From assembly GCA_907163375.1 (NCBI GenBank), contig CAJQUW010014281.1, positions 62,001-126,000 of the forward strand: DNA of 64,000 nt, given 5' to 3'. This document shows positions 24,337 to 34,458 of this stretch, in pieces. Position numbers and translations under genes: made by a program. The notes under the pieces were generated by a model that had not been told where the DNA came from, ran no database searches, and saw nothing but the letters and a program-made list of their open reading frames with translations. Every line of letters starts with the position of its first letter. Position 1 is the first letter of the stretch. The DNA is from Prostheceraeus crozeri (taxonomy: Eukaryota > Platyhelminthes > Polycladida > Euryleptidae).

Positions 24337-24818
24337 CTTCGCTTCATTCTATCATTTTATTTATCAAATTTCAATTTCAATGACAATGTCTTCTTCATCA
24401 GTGGTTTTAGTATAAAAGCCCACATGTCAAAATAAATCATTTTTCAAAAAGAAATTTTGTCCAATAGAAAGCTAAGAAGTTACAAACGTAAAAACAATGA
24501 TACTGACATTGTGTTACTATTTAACAATTAAGACCTGTCAACAGCGGCAATGAGTAGAGATTCTGCGATGCGAGTGTTATTCCTTCGGTCTGTGGCCATT
24601 AATCTGTACTCACTGCCGCTACTGACAGGTCTTAATTGTTAAATAGTAGATTGCGTCTGTATAATTGTTTTTGCGTTTGTAACTTCTTAGCTTTCTATTG
24701 GACAAAATTTCTTTTTGATAACTGATTCATTTTAGCATGTGTGCTTTTATATCTAAACCACTGATGGCATTGTCTTTAAAATTGCAATTTGGTAAATAAA
24801 ATGATAGAATGAAGCGAA
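24337..24818. repeat. Foldback element 2 (~480 bp palindrome)
   Basis: Arms 24337-24557 and 24607-24818 are complementary over about 210 nt with scattered differences and small indels. Landmarks are TTCGCTTCATTCTATCATTT with its complement near 24810, and TTAAGACCTGTCAACAGCGG with its complement near 24625. The loop is about 50 nt. No ORF of note; consistent with a foldback or MITE-like transposon. Confidence 0.88.
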
Positions 24819-25006
24819 ATTCTCTGAAGCGCTGTGGCTCAACCTGTTGCGAATGAATGATTGACAGCAAGATCATAGAGAAACTTAATAATGCAGTTTT
24901 AAAAGAATGCACATGAAATTATCTTTTGTGACATAAGGCATTGAGCAGAATTTCATAGAGATTTGCATGTATATATTTTTGGAAGAACGGAACAATAATA
25001 ACAAAG

Positions 25007-25594
25007 TTGTAAATCTTGAAACGCTGAAGGCAAGGTTAAAGGATTCCCATTGGAATCCAATTCTAAAATTCAAGAAATATCTATGGTTTGTGAAATACCT
25101 GGCAATTTTCGTACATTTTCTTTTGCAGAAAAGAAACTATTTATCAGAATGCCATGAAATTTAAAACATGATTGAGTTCAGAACATCAACTTCGATATAA
25201 AAGTTGAAGTGAGTCACATGATTCAGCATTTTATGTCTGAGATACTCTACAAAATGAGAAAAATTACCAAAATTAAATCAAGGCATGAAATTTACTCATT
25301 TTGTAGAGTATCTCAGACATAAAATGCTGAATCATGTGACTCACTTCAACTTTTATATCAAAGTTGATGTTCTGAACTCAATCATGTTTTAAATTTCATG
25401 GCATTCTGATAAATAGTTTCTCTTCTGCAAAAGAAAATGTACGAAAATTGCCAGGTATTTCACAAACCATAGATATTTCTTGAATTTTAGAATTGGATTC
25501 CAATGGGAATCCTTTAACCTTGCCTTTAATCGAAAGTGACTGGCTGTGACACTCAAGAATTTGATTTTTGTATTCAGCGTTTCAAGATTTACAA
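25007..25594. repeat. Foldback element 3 (~590 bp, nearly perfect)
   Basis: Arms of about 250 nt pair almost without mismatch around a 36-nt loop (25259-25294). The last 20 nt of the right arm (25575-25594) continue the pairing after a roughly 47-nt insertion near 25528-25574 that is absent from the left arm. A transcript across it would form a very long double-stranded RNA. The 65-codon frame at 24967-25164 lies within the left arm and is not supported as a gene. Confidence 0.92.
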
Positions 25595-25599
25595 ATCCA

Positions 25600-26898
25600 T
25601 GCTACTAAGTCCTTTGTGCGCGAATTTAGGATGAAAGTGTCAGTAGCACCCGGACTAATAATCAATATTGATCATTTGCCTTTCCTTGATGACTTAAAGG
25701 TCGATTAGTCAAATATCACATCTTTTTGTATGATAGGCCTCCGTTAGCGTTATAAAACCAGCCTCCAGGCAATGAATTTACTGCATGGAAAGTTAGCAAA
25801 CATAGGCATGTCGAGAAATCATAATGAAGAATTTTTGACAATCAATGTGTAGCCTAATACATAAGCTAAGGCGTATTTAACTTTTTCATATTATTCTCAT
25901 TATATTATACATTAATTAATTATTACATATTTTTATATATATTATTTTATTATAAGCTCATATTAATTATTAATCATTATATCATTATAATTAATTGTAA
26001 AACAACAAATGTATTGTGAATGATCAAAATTTACTTGAATTGTGAACCATAAAGTCGCAATTTAAAAAAATATGTATAGATCTATGGACCTGTTGTTATG
26101 ATTAATTGATTATCAGTTCAGACTTCAAGCTCTATTCAAAATTTTCAATTGATCATTTTTAAAATAATTGAAAATTTAAGTTCTTTTCTTAGTTGAATGT
26201 GTCGTGATAAAAATGAAAGCCTTTCCCATGTGGCCTGAAGTCTGGTGGTTATTGACATCGTTTTCATGTAATTGACATATCAATAGGATTGGCTAAAGCA
26301 TGCTGGTAGGCATCATTATATTGTTATCGCATTTATATTGTGTGACTCAGAAAGAAACGCGAAATATATCATAATCTTAAGTTCTATTTGTTGTCAAAAA
26401 ATGTATTGCACCGAAATATGCAATAGTAGGCGATAAAGATCCTGAATACTTAGCAACTTGCATTCATAGAATAAAAATATGATTTGCTATTTAAAACTAG
26501 AGCAGCACTGATAATTTTATTATGATTATGGGCGGTGACAAAGAAGTATTTGTATATTTATTTAACTTGCTATATTTGTCAATTGATGAACTGATTGTTA
26601 CAATAATATTGATAAATATTGCTTATACACAGAAATGATGCTTTTTATCATTTAAAACATCAATTTTCTTCAATTATCTGCTACGACTATTTCAATCGAT
26701 AGATTTTTCGTTGCGTTTACACTACGTGGCATACAGATTGTAGTACACAAATCTACAGAGAAAGACATGAAACTTTGGCTGAAACATCTATGTCTATTTT
26801 TCTCCAGTCATCAAATTCTATATCTGATAGGTACCCACAATTTCTGTGCCGTAGGTACATGTATATGTCATATTTCATTATGTCATAATTTTTTACAG
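25600..26898. other. Non-coding host DNA, partly very AT-rich
   Basis: 25860-26010 is almost pure A/T (TATTATTAATTA-like). The end of the stretch is a pyrimidine-rich acceptor before the exon at 26899. Confidence 0.5.
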
Positions 26899-27075
26899 GA
26901 TTATGGAAGATGTGGATTCCCTGGAAAATTCACACGAGATGACGAGGGACACTTGATCCAGCTACCTCTTCCTATGCGGATCAAAAGACAAAGAATATGG
27001 CTCTGTGCGAGGAAAAACAGTCGCTTCTTGTCAGAATTACCGGATGATGAGTATCCTGATTTGTGGGCATTATAA
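26899..27075 (+). CDS. Possible terminal exon, unknown protein
   Basis: Follows a good acceptor (cataattttttacag) and gives 58 residues to a stop: begins DYGRCGFPGKFTRDDEGHLI and continues with a basic stretch RIKRQRIWLCARKNS and an acidic end ELPDDEYPDLWAL. The GHLIQLP...KRQRIW pattern faintly recalls a THAP-like core, but the required C2CH ligands are not all present, so I do not assign it. Confidence 0.35.
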   Translation, partial: DYGRCGFPGKFTRDDEGHLIQLPLPMRIKRQRIWLCARKNSRFLSELPDDEYPDLWAL

Positions 27076-27131
27076 TATAATATTTAGATCGTGTTAAAAA
27101 AGGTGTTTTTATTTCCAGAGATTGAATAATG

Positions 27132-27194
27132 ATAACCGTCAACATACTACTTGATAAAACAGAATCAAGTAGTATGTTGGCGGTATTTTTTTTT
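27132..27194 (+). other. 21-bp stem hairpin followed by a T run
   Basis: Arms ACCGTCAACATACTACTTGAT (27132-27152) and its complement (27163-27183) pair fully with one G:U. The loop is 10 nt, and nine T follow directly (27186-27194). The layout is that of a short hairpin RNA with a pol III-type stop. It also abuts a repeat with CCCAGTG termini, so it may only be that repeat's inner end. No internal A/B box seen. Confidence 0.5.
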
Positions 27195-27304
27195 GGCTGG
27201 AAGTCGGCATGCCAACTTTGGCTGGACTTCCGCTCTCTTTCCCACTGCCAAAGTCGGCAGGAATTCGGTGCCAAAGTCTGGCCGACTTCGGCTTTTTCAC
27301 TGGG
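27195..27304 (-). repeat. GTTGGCA/GTCGGC repeat, copy 2
   Basis: Inverted relative of the repeat at 19409-19690: it ends ...cgacttcggctttttcactggg, the complement of a CCCAGTGAAAAAGCCGAAG terminus. It touches the left end of the long-inverted-repeat transposon, which appears to have inserted beside or into it. Confidence 0.6.
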
Positions 27305-27580
27305 TATCGATATCAAATATCGATTTTTTAGCATTTTTTTGTTTTTAGTGATTTTTCCAGTTTTTCTCTAAATGCAATTCAATTTTGTCAGCATGTAATG
27401 AACAAGAAAACAGAAATAAACCATAAAACACTGAAAGTGCAAAAAATCCATCGAGCTTTTCGTTTGTTATCGATAGTTATCGATAGTAAAATCAATTTTC
27501 CAGTGATTTTTTTATAGATTTTACTGTTTTTGTGATTTTCTCACTATCATTCAAGTACAATTGAACATTGTTAAGGAGCA
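27305..27580. repeat. Left terminal inverted repeat
   Basis: Matches the reverse complement of 30588-30863 with few differences. Carries two ATCGATAG-type palindromic clusters (27308-27325 and 27469-27490) and TGCAATTCAATTTTGTCAGC. Confidence 0.85.
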
Positions 27581-27787
27581 ATTATGTCAGCGGATATTTA
27601 CATGTAGAATTTTGCCATCGGCATAATAGACCTACTCGTGATTATCAAGCTACATGTAGGCCTACATTAGGAAGTACAAGTATTGTTGTTTAGAATTAAA
27701 AAGGAAAACTCCAGAAATAGATGAAAATTTATTCAACTTGAAAGCAATTCTATTCGGTAGACAACGCCATGGAAGTATTTGTGTCCA

Positions 27788-29916
27788 CTAAACATGTTTA
27801 CTGTTGAATTCTACAACTGTTTTCAATAGAGGATCCGGGTACGCTGGATTGTCAATGTCTCGTACCTGTCTCTTGGACCAAAAATTGCGAAAAACAGCAT
27901 GTACACTTTCGAATGCCTGTTCCGAGAACGGTCCCAATCCGGAATTCGTTCGGTCGCAGAAGTCGCTCACGTGCTGTATGACGATGTGGACTTTGGGTGT
28001 CACACTAATACCGAGATTTGCATATGAGGCGGCGAACGTGGATATTCTTTCTCTATAATCAGGCTGCAAATTCATGCCGAAGCACGAATGGACGACCTGT
28101 CGAAAATCCCGTAGAGCACTCACGAATGGAAGCAAGTCAAGGGGGCAAATGCTGGCAAGGTAGTCCACGTTCTCAAGCAACTTTCGGCAATCACCGCCAA
28201 CAAACTCACCGCCATGAAAGCCAACGCTGTAAATGCAATTTCTTCGGCCACGCTTCTACTCCACTCCAAATCTGGAAGAATTGCAGATACCGGTACCCAT
28301 TGACATGTAGACACTAATTGAACTATTTGATTGACTTACCTGCTTCATTTGCTTGTAAATGTGATTCACCGTGCCCATGAGCAGATGTAATTCCGGAGGC
28401 GGCACCTTCTCCAAGACAGTCACGTCGTTGCTGCACCTTATCATCGGGTCATGTAGAACACTTTTGAACAATCGTGGTGAGTCGTCGCTCCCTTCCATTT
28501 CCGAGGCATTTCGTTGTGCGGAAAGCTGTCGAATCTGACCAAAAGTTCTTTGAGGTGCGGTCTTCCAATGATCTTTAGGAGAGCTCTCACAGTAGCAACA
28601 CGGGTAGGTCGAACTGTGCGATCCTACTCCACATATCAGGTTCGCCAATTTTAGATCGGAACAAAGAAGAACATTGGTAAATGGAATGTTCAGTTCCTGG
28701 AAAACTGTCGAGACATTGATATGCGTCTCACTCATCGCCGGCACAATCGCAAGAATAAGTAGTCCTTTGATCCCACCTGCAGATGCACCATAGTCTGTCT
28801 TGGACGCTCCCGTATAATCGCAAATTGAAAGGCAGACTTTGAAAAATCCTTGGCCTCCGTCGACGCCTATCTTGATGAGACATGAGGACGGGTCAATGTT
28901 CCGAATCGTTAGTAGCTCCCGGATGACTTGATCACAATCTTTGGCCATGACAATGGGTCGATGAATCATTTTCAGCTTTCTGTTTGCTCCTCCAGCAACG
29001 TATTCGTAGAAAACGCCGTCTGAGATGTGGAAGTGGTCGTCGAATCGCTTCTCCATCTGAATCAACTTCTCTCGAGAGTAGGGCTCAACAGCGGATCTAC
29101 CAAGCGATCTTCGAATTGATGACGCAACGGAATTGATTTGGTTTCCTGAAATCGAAAATAGAAATTTTATTTAATGCAGAAAAAGATAGAATGAAAAGTG
29201 GTATTTTACCACCTTCCCGATAAGTTGTTGTCCAGTTGCAGGCGACAAAGTTCTTCTGTTGACATGGGATCTCTGTCATCTTCAGTGTCATTGGTGAAGA
29301 GTGTTACTGGAACGGGTTTTCCACTGGTTGATGCGAGCGATATACGTGAGGTACCTTCTTCCTTGCTTTTGCTTCTAAGGATGCTACTGCATAGAATCTC
29401 CTTCGATCTTGGAGAGAATCTCGATAAAGTATTCTCAACTTTCGTTGTTCGCGTGCACCGATGCTCCACGCCTCGACCTAGATGACCAAAACATTTCGCG
29501 CATACCTTTGATGGAGTCACACTTTGACAGACTTCCTTCGACGGCCCACCGCGTTTTGATCCGACTTTTCGACCCGATTGTCCAACTGGATTTTGTCTTG
29601 CAACAGAACAGATTGAGGACGCCCCTTGATCACAAGTTCCTCTGGTGCAGCGTGCTGAGTCGTAGTAATGACGTAGGTCTTGCATGTTCAATGTTCGCGT
29701 CTCGTTCCCACGTTTCAACTCATAAAGTACCTTTTGGTGCGTTGAACAGAGTCCGCAGGGTAATGAATTGTCAGATATGTCGTAATTCGGAGCAAGCTTT
29801 TCGCGAATAATAGCTAGAAGTTTGTCAGATATCTTCGCTGAACCTTTATTACCACATATCAAGCATACATGTGATCGTGCTTGCTCGTGCGTAAGTATAG
29901 TAGCGCGATGACTCAT
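27788..29916 (-). CDS. Three-exon transposon protein with cysteine-rich N-terminus
   Basis: Exon 1 runs from ATG 29916 to about 29211, exon 2 from about 29145 to 28340, and exon 3 from about 28255 to a stop at 27788. Donor 28339 (CAG/gtaagt) is canonical and joins in phase with an acceptor at 28256. The exon 1/2 join is one base out with the best-looking acceptor, so a weaker site or a small decay event is needed. Exon 1 encodes a CxxC-rich region: 'CLICGNKG' and 'CGLCSTH', then a second cluster 'CAKCFGHLGRGVEHRC'. Exon 2 carries 'IKIGVDGGQGFFKVCLSI' and 'HSSTYPCCYCES'. Exon 3 carries 'YSVGFHGGEFVGGDCRKLL'. Proteins combining a CxxC N-terminus, G-DGG/KGG and HGG-FVG(N) motifs are, to my memory, multicopy in cnidarians, molluscs and amphioxus, but I know no accepted superfamily name. 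Confidence 0.72.
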
Positions 29917-30040
29917 TTTGAATTGATCTCTCAGGCAGTGACAAAGTAAAAGTGATTCCGAGGAACTTGTCTCTGGCTGTTCCTACAACTGAAGCTGTAG
30001 GTGATCGTGATAGGTCAAATACCGTCGCTGTGCTGCGACG

Positions 30041-30097
30041 GTCATGTGACTCGGCCGCGTGACTCGAAGTGATCATGTGACACAGTGTCTACACGTG
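30041..30097 (-). promoter_or_regulatory. E-box cluster upstream of the transposon gene
   Basis: Within 57 bases are GTCATGTGAC (30041), CGCGTGAC (30057), ATCATGTGAC (about 30072) and CACGTG (30092), about 125-180 bases upstream of the start codon of the minus-strand gene. TCATGTGA and CACGTG are binding sites of bHLH-Zip factors of the MiT/USF kind. Probably the promoter-proximal region. Confidence 0.5.
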
Positions 30098-30587
30098 TCA
30101 TGGGAAACATTTAATAGTTATTCAACGCTTAGAAAGCGCGAGCCTTTTCATACCTTTGCTAACTTGCTTCCACGTGGCCCCGTGGTGTAGGTTCATTCCA
30201 TCATGCAAATTAGATGTCAATTGAATTTGGCCGAGAAATTCTGGTAGGAAACTTGCACTGTCTTGGATGGTGAAAATTGCACAATGCTGGGCAGGAGGTG
30301 TCAAGTTTTCTCAGAATCCTATTGATGATTGAAACTGCATCATCCCCAATGCAGTGATACAGTCCTACTCAGAGACATTCGAAGCTGCTGCTACCGCCTC
30401 CTTTGTGGCGTCAATGGGTTGTCAAATGCAGACAGGAAGATTTGCTCATCACGGGGCCTAACTAGTTGACCACTTAATTGGATTGAGATGAGTGTTTTCA
30501 CACCTCTCTTACTTTAGACAACCACTATAATTCTTCCGACGGCAATCATTGTTAGATCAATAGAGACGGCAATCATCCTTGCCACAA

Positions 30588-30863
30588 TAGTGCTAACAAG
30601 GTTGAATTGCATTTGAATGATAGTGAGAAAATCACAAAAACAGTAAAATCTATAAAAAAAATCACTGGAAAATTGATTTTACTATCGATAACTATCGATA
30701 ACAAACGAAAAGCTCGATGGATTTTTTGCACTTTCAGTGTTTTATGGTTTATTTCTGTTTTCTTGTTCATTACATGCTGACAAAATTGAATTGCATTTAG
30801 AGAAAAACTGGAAAAATCACTAAAAACAAAAAAATGCTAAAAAATCGATATTTGATATCGATA
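30588..30863. repeat. Right terminal inverted repeat
   Basis: Inverted copy of 27305-27580. Outside it (30864-31140) two more degenerate units of the same subrepeat follow (TTGAATTGCATT at about 30957, ATCGATAACCTTTGATTAGCTCG at about 31027, in part). Confidence 0.85.
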
Positions 30864-31170
30864 AATGTCGATATCACTTGATTAGCTCGCTAGATTTTCA
30901 CGCAAAATGAATCTTAGTTTTCCTATAGCTCAGTAATCATGCTGATGTAAATGAAATTGAATTGCATTCTTTTGTCACTGAGATAAATCAATTGATCAAT
31001 GAATCGATTGATCAAAAATCAATAACAATCGATAACCTTTGATTAGCTCGATGAAATATTTTGTTTGCTATATTTTTTCAAAATCTTTTGACATGATTGA
31101 CACGATGGTGTTGACCAAAATCAATTGTATTTTTGGTTGGAAAAAAACTTTTCTGGCGTACCGTGTGTTA
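30864..31170. repeat. Degenerate extra units of the arm subrepeat
   Basis: Contains 'tgaaattgaattgcatt', 'atcgattgatc' and 'gattagctcg' in the order seen within the terminal repeats, about 172-183 bp apart. Ends at the assembly gap. Confidence 0.55.
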
Positions 31171-31193
31171 NNNNNNNNNNNNNNNNNNNNNNN
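31171..31193. other. Assembly gap
   Basis: A run of 23 undetermined bases. The sequence on its two sides differs sharply (AT-rich repeat on the left, G-rich repeat on the right), so the join is not proven. Confidence 1.
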
Positions 31194-32400
31194 GTGGGGA
31201 GTAGCAACCCCGTACCAAAAGCAAGGACAAAATGTGAAATGATGAGTCATCATGCTGACTCAGCCCCCCCTCTGGAAGGAAGGTGAGGGAGTTCGCCAAG
31301 GATGTGTTGGGAGGAATGGGTCCGAGAGGAGGAAACTGTTCCCTACTGGAAGGAAGGAAGGAGTTTTCCGGTAAGGGATGGGAAGGAAGGTGATAGGAAT
31401 GTGGGAGGGATAGAGTGAGAAAAGGTGGGCTTTTGGGATGAGAAAAGTTGGAAATCGTCATGAAGGAGGTCTCGGATGTGAAATTGGAGTTTAGATTTGG
31501 AATCTGCGTGAAATGTTGGGTGGGGAAGGAAGGTGGGAGGAGTTTTCCTGAGAGGCAAGGGGTGGAATCTCTGAAAACGTCAGAGTTGGAAAAGTCGGGT
31601 GTTGGATGTTTTGGGATGAGAAAAGTCGTTTTTCGGAATAAAGGAGTGCTCGGATGGGAAAACGGAGGCCAGATTCGGAATCTACGTGAAATTTTGGGTT
31701 AGGAAGGATGTTTCCAGCGACATCGGAGAGAAAAAATTTCGAGGACGCCCCCCCCCCCTCCTGTCAGACTTCCAACTTTGGTGTGAGAGATCGTAGAAAG
31801 CCGTGCAATAGCTCATTTGAAAGATAAAAGTGAGAACAATGCAGTGGAAAGCTCAGTTTGGTCTAATTTTTCTGGGTTGAGGGAGGAAAATGGCAGGAAA
31901 ACGTCAGAGTTGGAAAAGGCAGGTTTTGGATGTTTTGGGATGAGAAAAGTCGTTTTTTGGCATAAAGGAGGCCTCGGATGGGAAAACGGAGTGCAAATTC
32001 GGACGTTTTGGCCAATGTTGGGTCTAGGAACTTCTTTCCAGCTCAATCGGAGAGAAAAAGTTCTGACCCCCCCCCCACCTCGGCAGCGATCTTCAAACTT
32101 TGGTGGTAGGGATCGTAGAAAGTCGTGTGATAGCTCATTTGAAAGCTAAGAATGAGACAAATGCAGTGGAAAACACGGCTTGTTCCTATCTGCCTTCGTA
32201 TAGATGTGAGACGTCATTGAAAATTTGGGACATTGTCGAAAAAACGACAGAGTTGGAATTTTTGCGAAAATCGCTTTAGCGGGTGAACCCAGCCTCGGAC
32301 GGGAAAACAGAGACCAGATTTGGAATCAGCGTGCCATTCTACATCTAGATGGTGAGTTTCAAGTCAATCGGAGGGAAAATGTTGAAAAGTTGGATCTAAG
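31194..32400. repeat. Degenerate ~327-bp tandem repeat with C-runs
   Basis: Landmarks recur at 31432, 31611, 31936 and about 32264: TTTTGGGATGAGAAAAGT, CTCGGATGGGAAAACGGAG, TCGGAGAGAAAAA followed by a run of 10-13 C, and GATCGTAGAAAG..GTG..ATAGCTCATTTGAAAG. Units 2-4 are about 325-328 bp apart; the first is shorter. The open frames here are side effects. A related unit follows the LINE at 37594-38000, so the LINE appears to sit within this repeat family. Confidence 0.75.
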
Positions 32401-32439
32401 TGAGTGCTAATTGAGAGAGGTCGTACGTTCAGGAGCTCC

Positions 32440-34310
32440 GGCCACAAATTTGGTTTTCTGCCCTTGGCCGTGTTATTTGGCCTCACCTGTTGCTGCAAAT
32501 TGGTACACTGGTGGAGTTTGACACGGACTTTCCAGTGGTGCCCTTGGTTTCCGTCTCCGCCCGCTGGTTCCCGCGCTGTGTCCTCCTGTTGTGTCTCCTT
32601 GCTGCTGTGGATCCTTCAACACGCGAATCACGCCATTATTGGATCTACATTCGTCGTTAGTGGTTCCGGCAGTGACCTTCATTATCGGCGACGTCTGCGG
32701 CCTACCTGGACCGTCTGTAATTTCCCCTTGTTAGTTTGCGGTCTGTTTGAGGCTTTTTCGTGGGTCCTGCAAAGGATCTACTTCTTCTTTTTTCAAGGTT
32801 AATATTAATAAGCGTTTCTCTAGGTCAATATTATTAAGCGTGGTGTCCTTAGTTTTTTTCATTTCTGTTGTTTATTTTTATCGCATGTTCGGCGATACTA
32901 CTGATTAGTGTCTGTATTATTTCGCGTTTTAGGATCTAGGGTTTTTCGGTTTCTTTGATTAATTATTTTTGTATTATGAGTTGTTCTTAATTTAATTTTT
33001 TTTTTGCATAGAGTATTCAATTTTCTTTGTGCGTCTGCCGTTTATTTTCTGGTGCTCGTGCCTGCTTCCGGCGTGGGTAGTCTGCTCCTCCTGTTTGGTC
33101 CTTCAGACCTCTTGAGGGCAGCAGGTCTCCTTGACCTCTTTGGTCTCGGTAGCTGGTCTCCCTCCTTTTGTTGGCCTTCGGGCGTTTGTGCGAGTAGACT
33201 GCTCAACCGGTTTACCTTCTTTTTCTTTTTTTTCCTTAGTTGTCAGTTTTGTTTTTTTAATTTCTGCAAGCGTCTGGTCTCTCCTCCGTGTTTCGCGCCT
33301 GTTTCGGGCTTGAAGGAGGCAGGTCTCCGGAACTGCTTTTGTCGTTCCTGGTAGCTGGTCCTCCTTCCTTTTCCTGTCTGCTTTCGGCCGGAGGAGATTG
33401 GTCACCCGCTTGCCCCTTAGGGGTATCTGTGTTCTTCCGCTTCTTAGGGTGTGTCTACTGCTTTTCTGAGGTTGTCGTCTGTTTCGTCCGGTTGTCTCTG
33501 GTGTTTTTGGTATCTCTCCGTGTAGGTTGAGTTTGTGTTCTTGCCCACTACCTTACTGTTCTTGCTCTCCACTTTTCTTTTCAATTTCTCTCATTATTTT
33601 AATTTACATCTGGTTTCGTTTGCCTCTCCCAGTTCTCTGTTTGTCTTACTTCTTCCTAGTTTGTTTGTTCAGCCTTTTTCGTTTGTCTTCCTCCGACTAT
33701 CGAGGGCTAGGGGCTCGCCTGTGTGCTTCCCTGAATACTCTACCCTTTTTTTGCGGCGTGTATCTTCAGGGAGTGAGTAAGTTCTTGTTTTTTGTTTTTT
33801 TACTGGTTACTGGGGTGCGCGGGTGGACTCGCGTAGCAATCACTGTCCGTCGGGCCATCCAACCATTGCCGGTTTCCTGGGACTTCGGTCCATTTTGTTC
33901 CTTAATTTTTTCTCCATTTATTTTATAGTAGCCCTTCAGGAAGGGTTGCTGTTTTTTCTATTTCCTAGTGTTGTTCGTTGGTTCTGGTTGACTCTTGCTG
34001 ACTGTGGTCTGTGCTGGTCGTGTTCTCGCGTCTCTCTCGCAAGATTGTGTATTTTGGTCAATTGTGGTGGCTCGTGTGGTCCGTTCTCAAAGAATTTTAT
34101 ATGGTCTTGCTCGTCGTTCGGTCATCTGTGTTCATCGCCTATCATTTCGCCGCTTTGTGCTATTCATTTTGGGATATTCTGCGAACGTGACCCTGCTAGG
34201 CTGTTGATTGATCAGTCCTTCAAAGCTTTGTATCTTCAATCGTCATTGAAATTGCGTCGTATGGTGACGTTGCACATCTCATTTCTACAAGTTGTCTGGG
34301 TATCAGGATT
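32440..34310 (+). other. A-poor 5' region of the LINE, no ORF1
   Basis: About 1.9 kb strongly depleted of A on the plus strand (long T, TC and TTG runs), up to the tRNA-like segment. Stop codons are therefore rare in all plus frames, giving spurious ORFs such as 33823-34314 and 33004-33354. Partial internal duplication: 'ggtagctggtc(t)cctcc' at about 33149 and 33350. Likely a pyrimidine-rich untranslated leader. Confidence 0.6.
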
Positions 34311-34324
34311 GTGACTGCTGCTGT

Positions 34325-34410
34325 CGAACACCGTGGCGCTGGTCGTGAGGTAAAGTGATTGAACTCTTGCCAGATCAATCTATTCCGTGTGGGTTCAAAT
34401 CCAGGCTCAC
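34325..34410 (+). other. tRNA-like segment just before the LINE ORF
   Basis: An A-box-like TGGCGCTGGTCGTGAGG (34334-34350) and a consensus-like B box GGGTTCAAATCC (34391-34402) lie about 40 nt apart, as in tRNA or tRNA-derived SINE heads. The acceptor arms do not pair well, so it is not a functional tRNA. It lies about 50 bp upstream of the ORF2 start. Confidence 0.5.
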
Positions 34411-34458
34411 TAAATATTTTTGCCAACATTCAAGTTCAATTTGCTGTGATATTCAACT

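Larger units (their letters stand above)
27305..30863 (-). mobile_element. 3.6-kb DNA transposon with long terminal inverted repeats, superfamily unassigned
   Basis: Arms 27305-27580 and 30588-30863 are inverted copies over about 275 nt, both starting TATCGATATCAAATATCGAT at the outside. Between them lies a single three-exon gene on the minus strand. No target duplication could be recognised: the left side abuts another repeat, and the right side continues into further degenerate units of the arm repeat. Arms are built of subunits about 180 bp long with TTGAATTGCATT and ATCGATA motifs. A non-capsid, cut-and-paste type element is the simplest reading. Confidence 0.75.

Noticed and set aside
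26899-27075. THAP-domain exon
   Set aside because: The HLIQLP...W pattern is suggestive, but the C2CH zinc ligands are not all present.
32404-34314. Several plus-strand ORFs of 60-163 codons as a possible LINE ORF1
   Set aside because: The region is almost devoid of A, which removes stop codons in all plus frames. The proteins are low-complexity (F, L, S, C) and have no esterase, RRM or zinc-knuckle motif.
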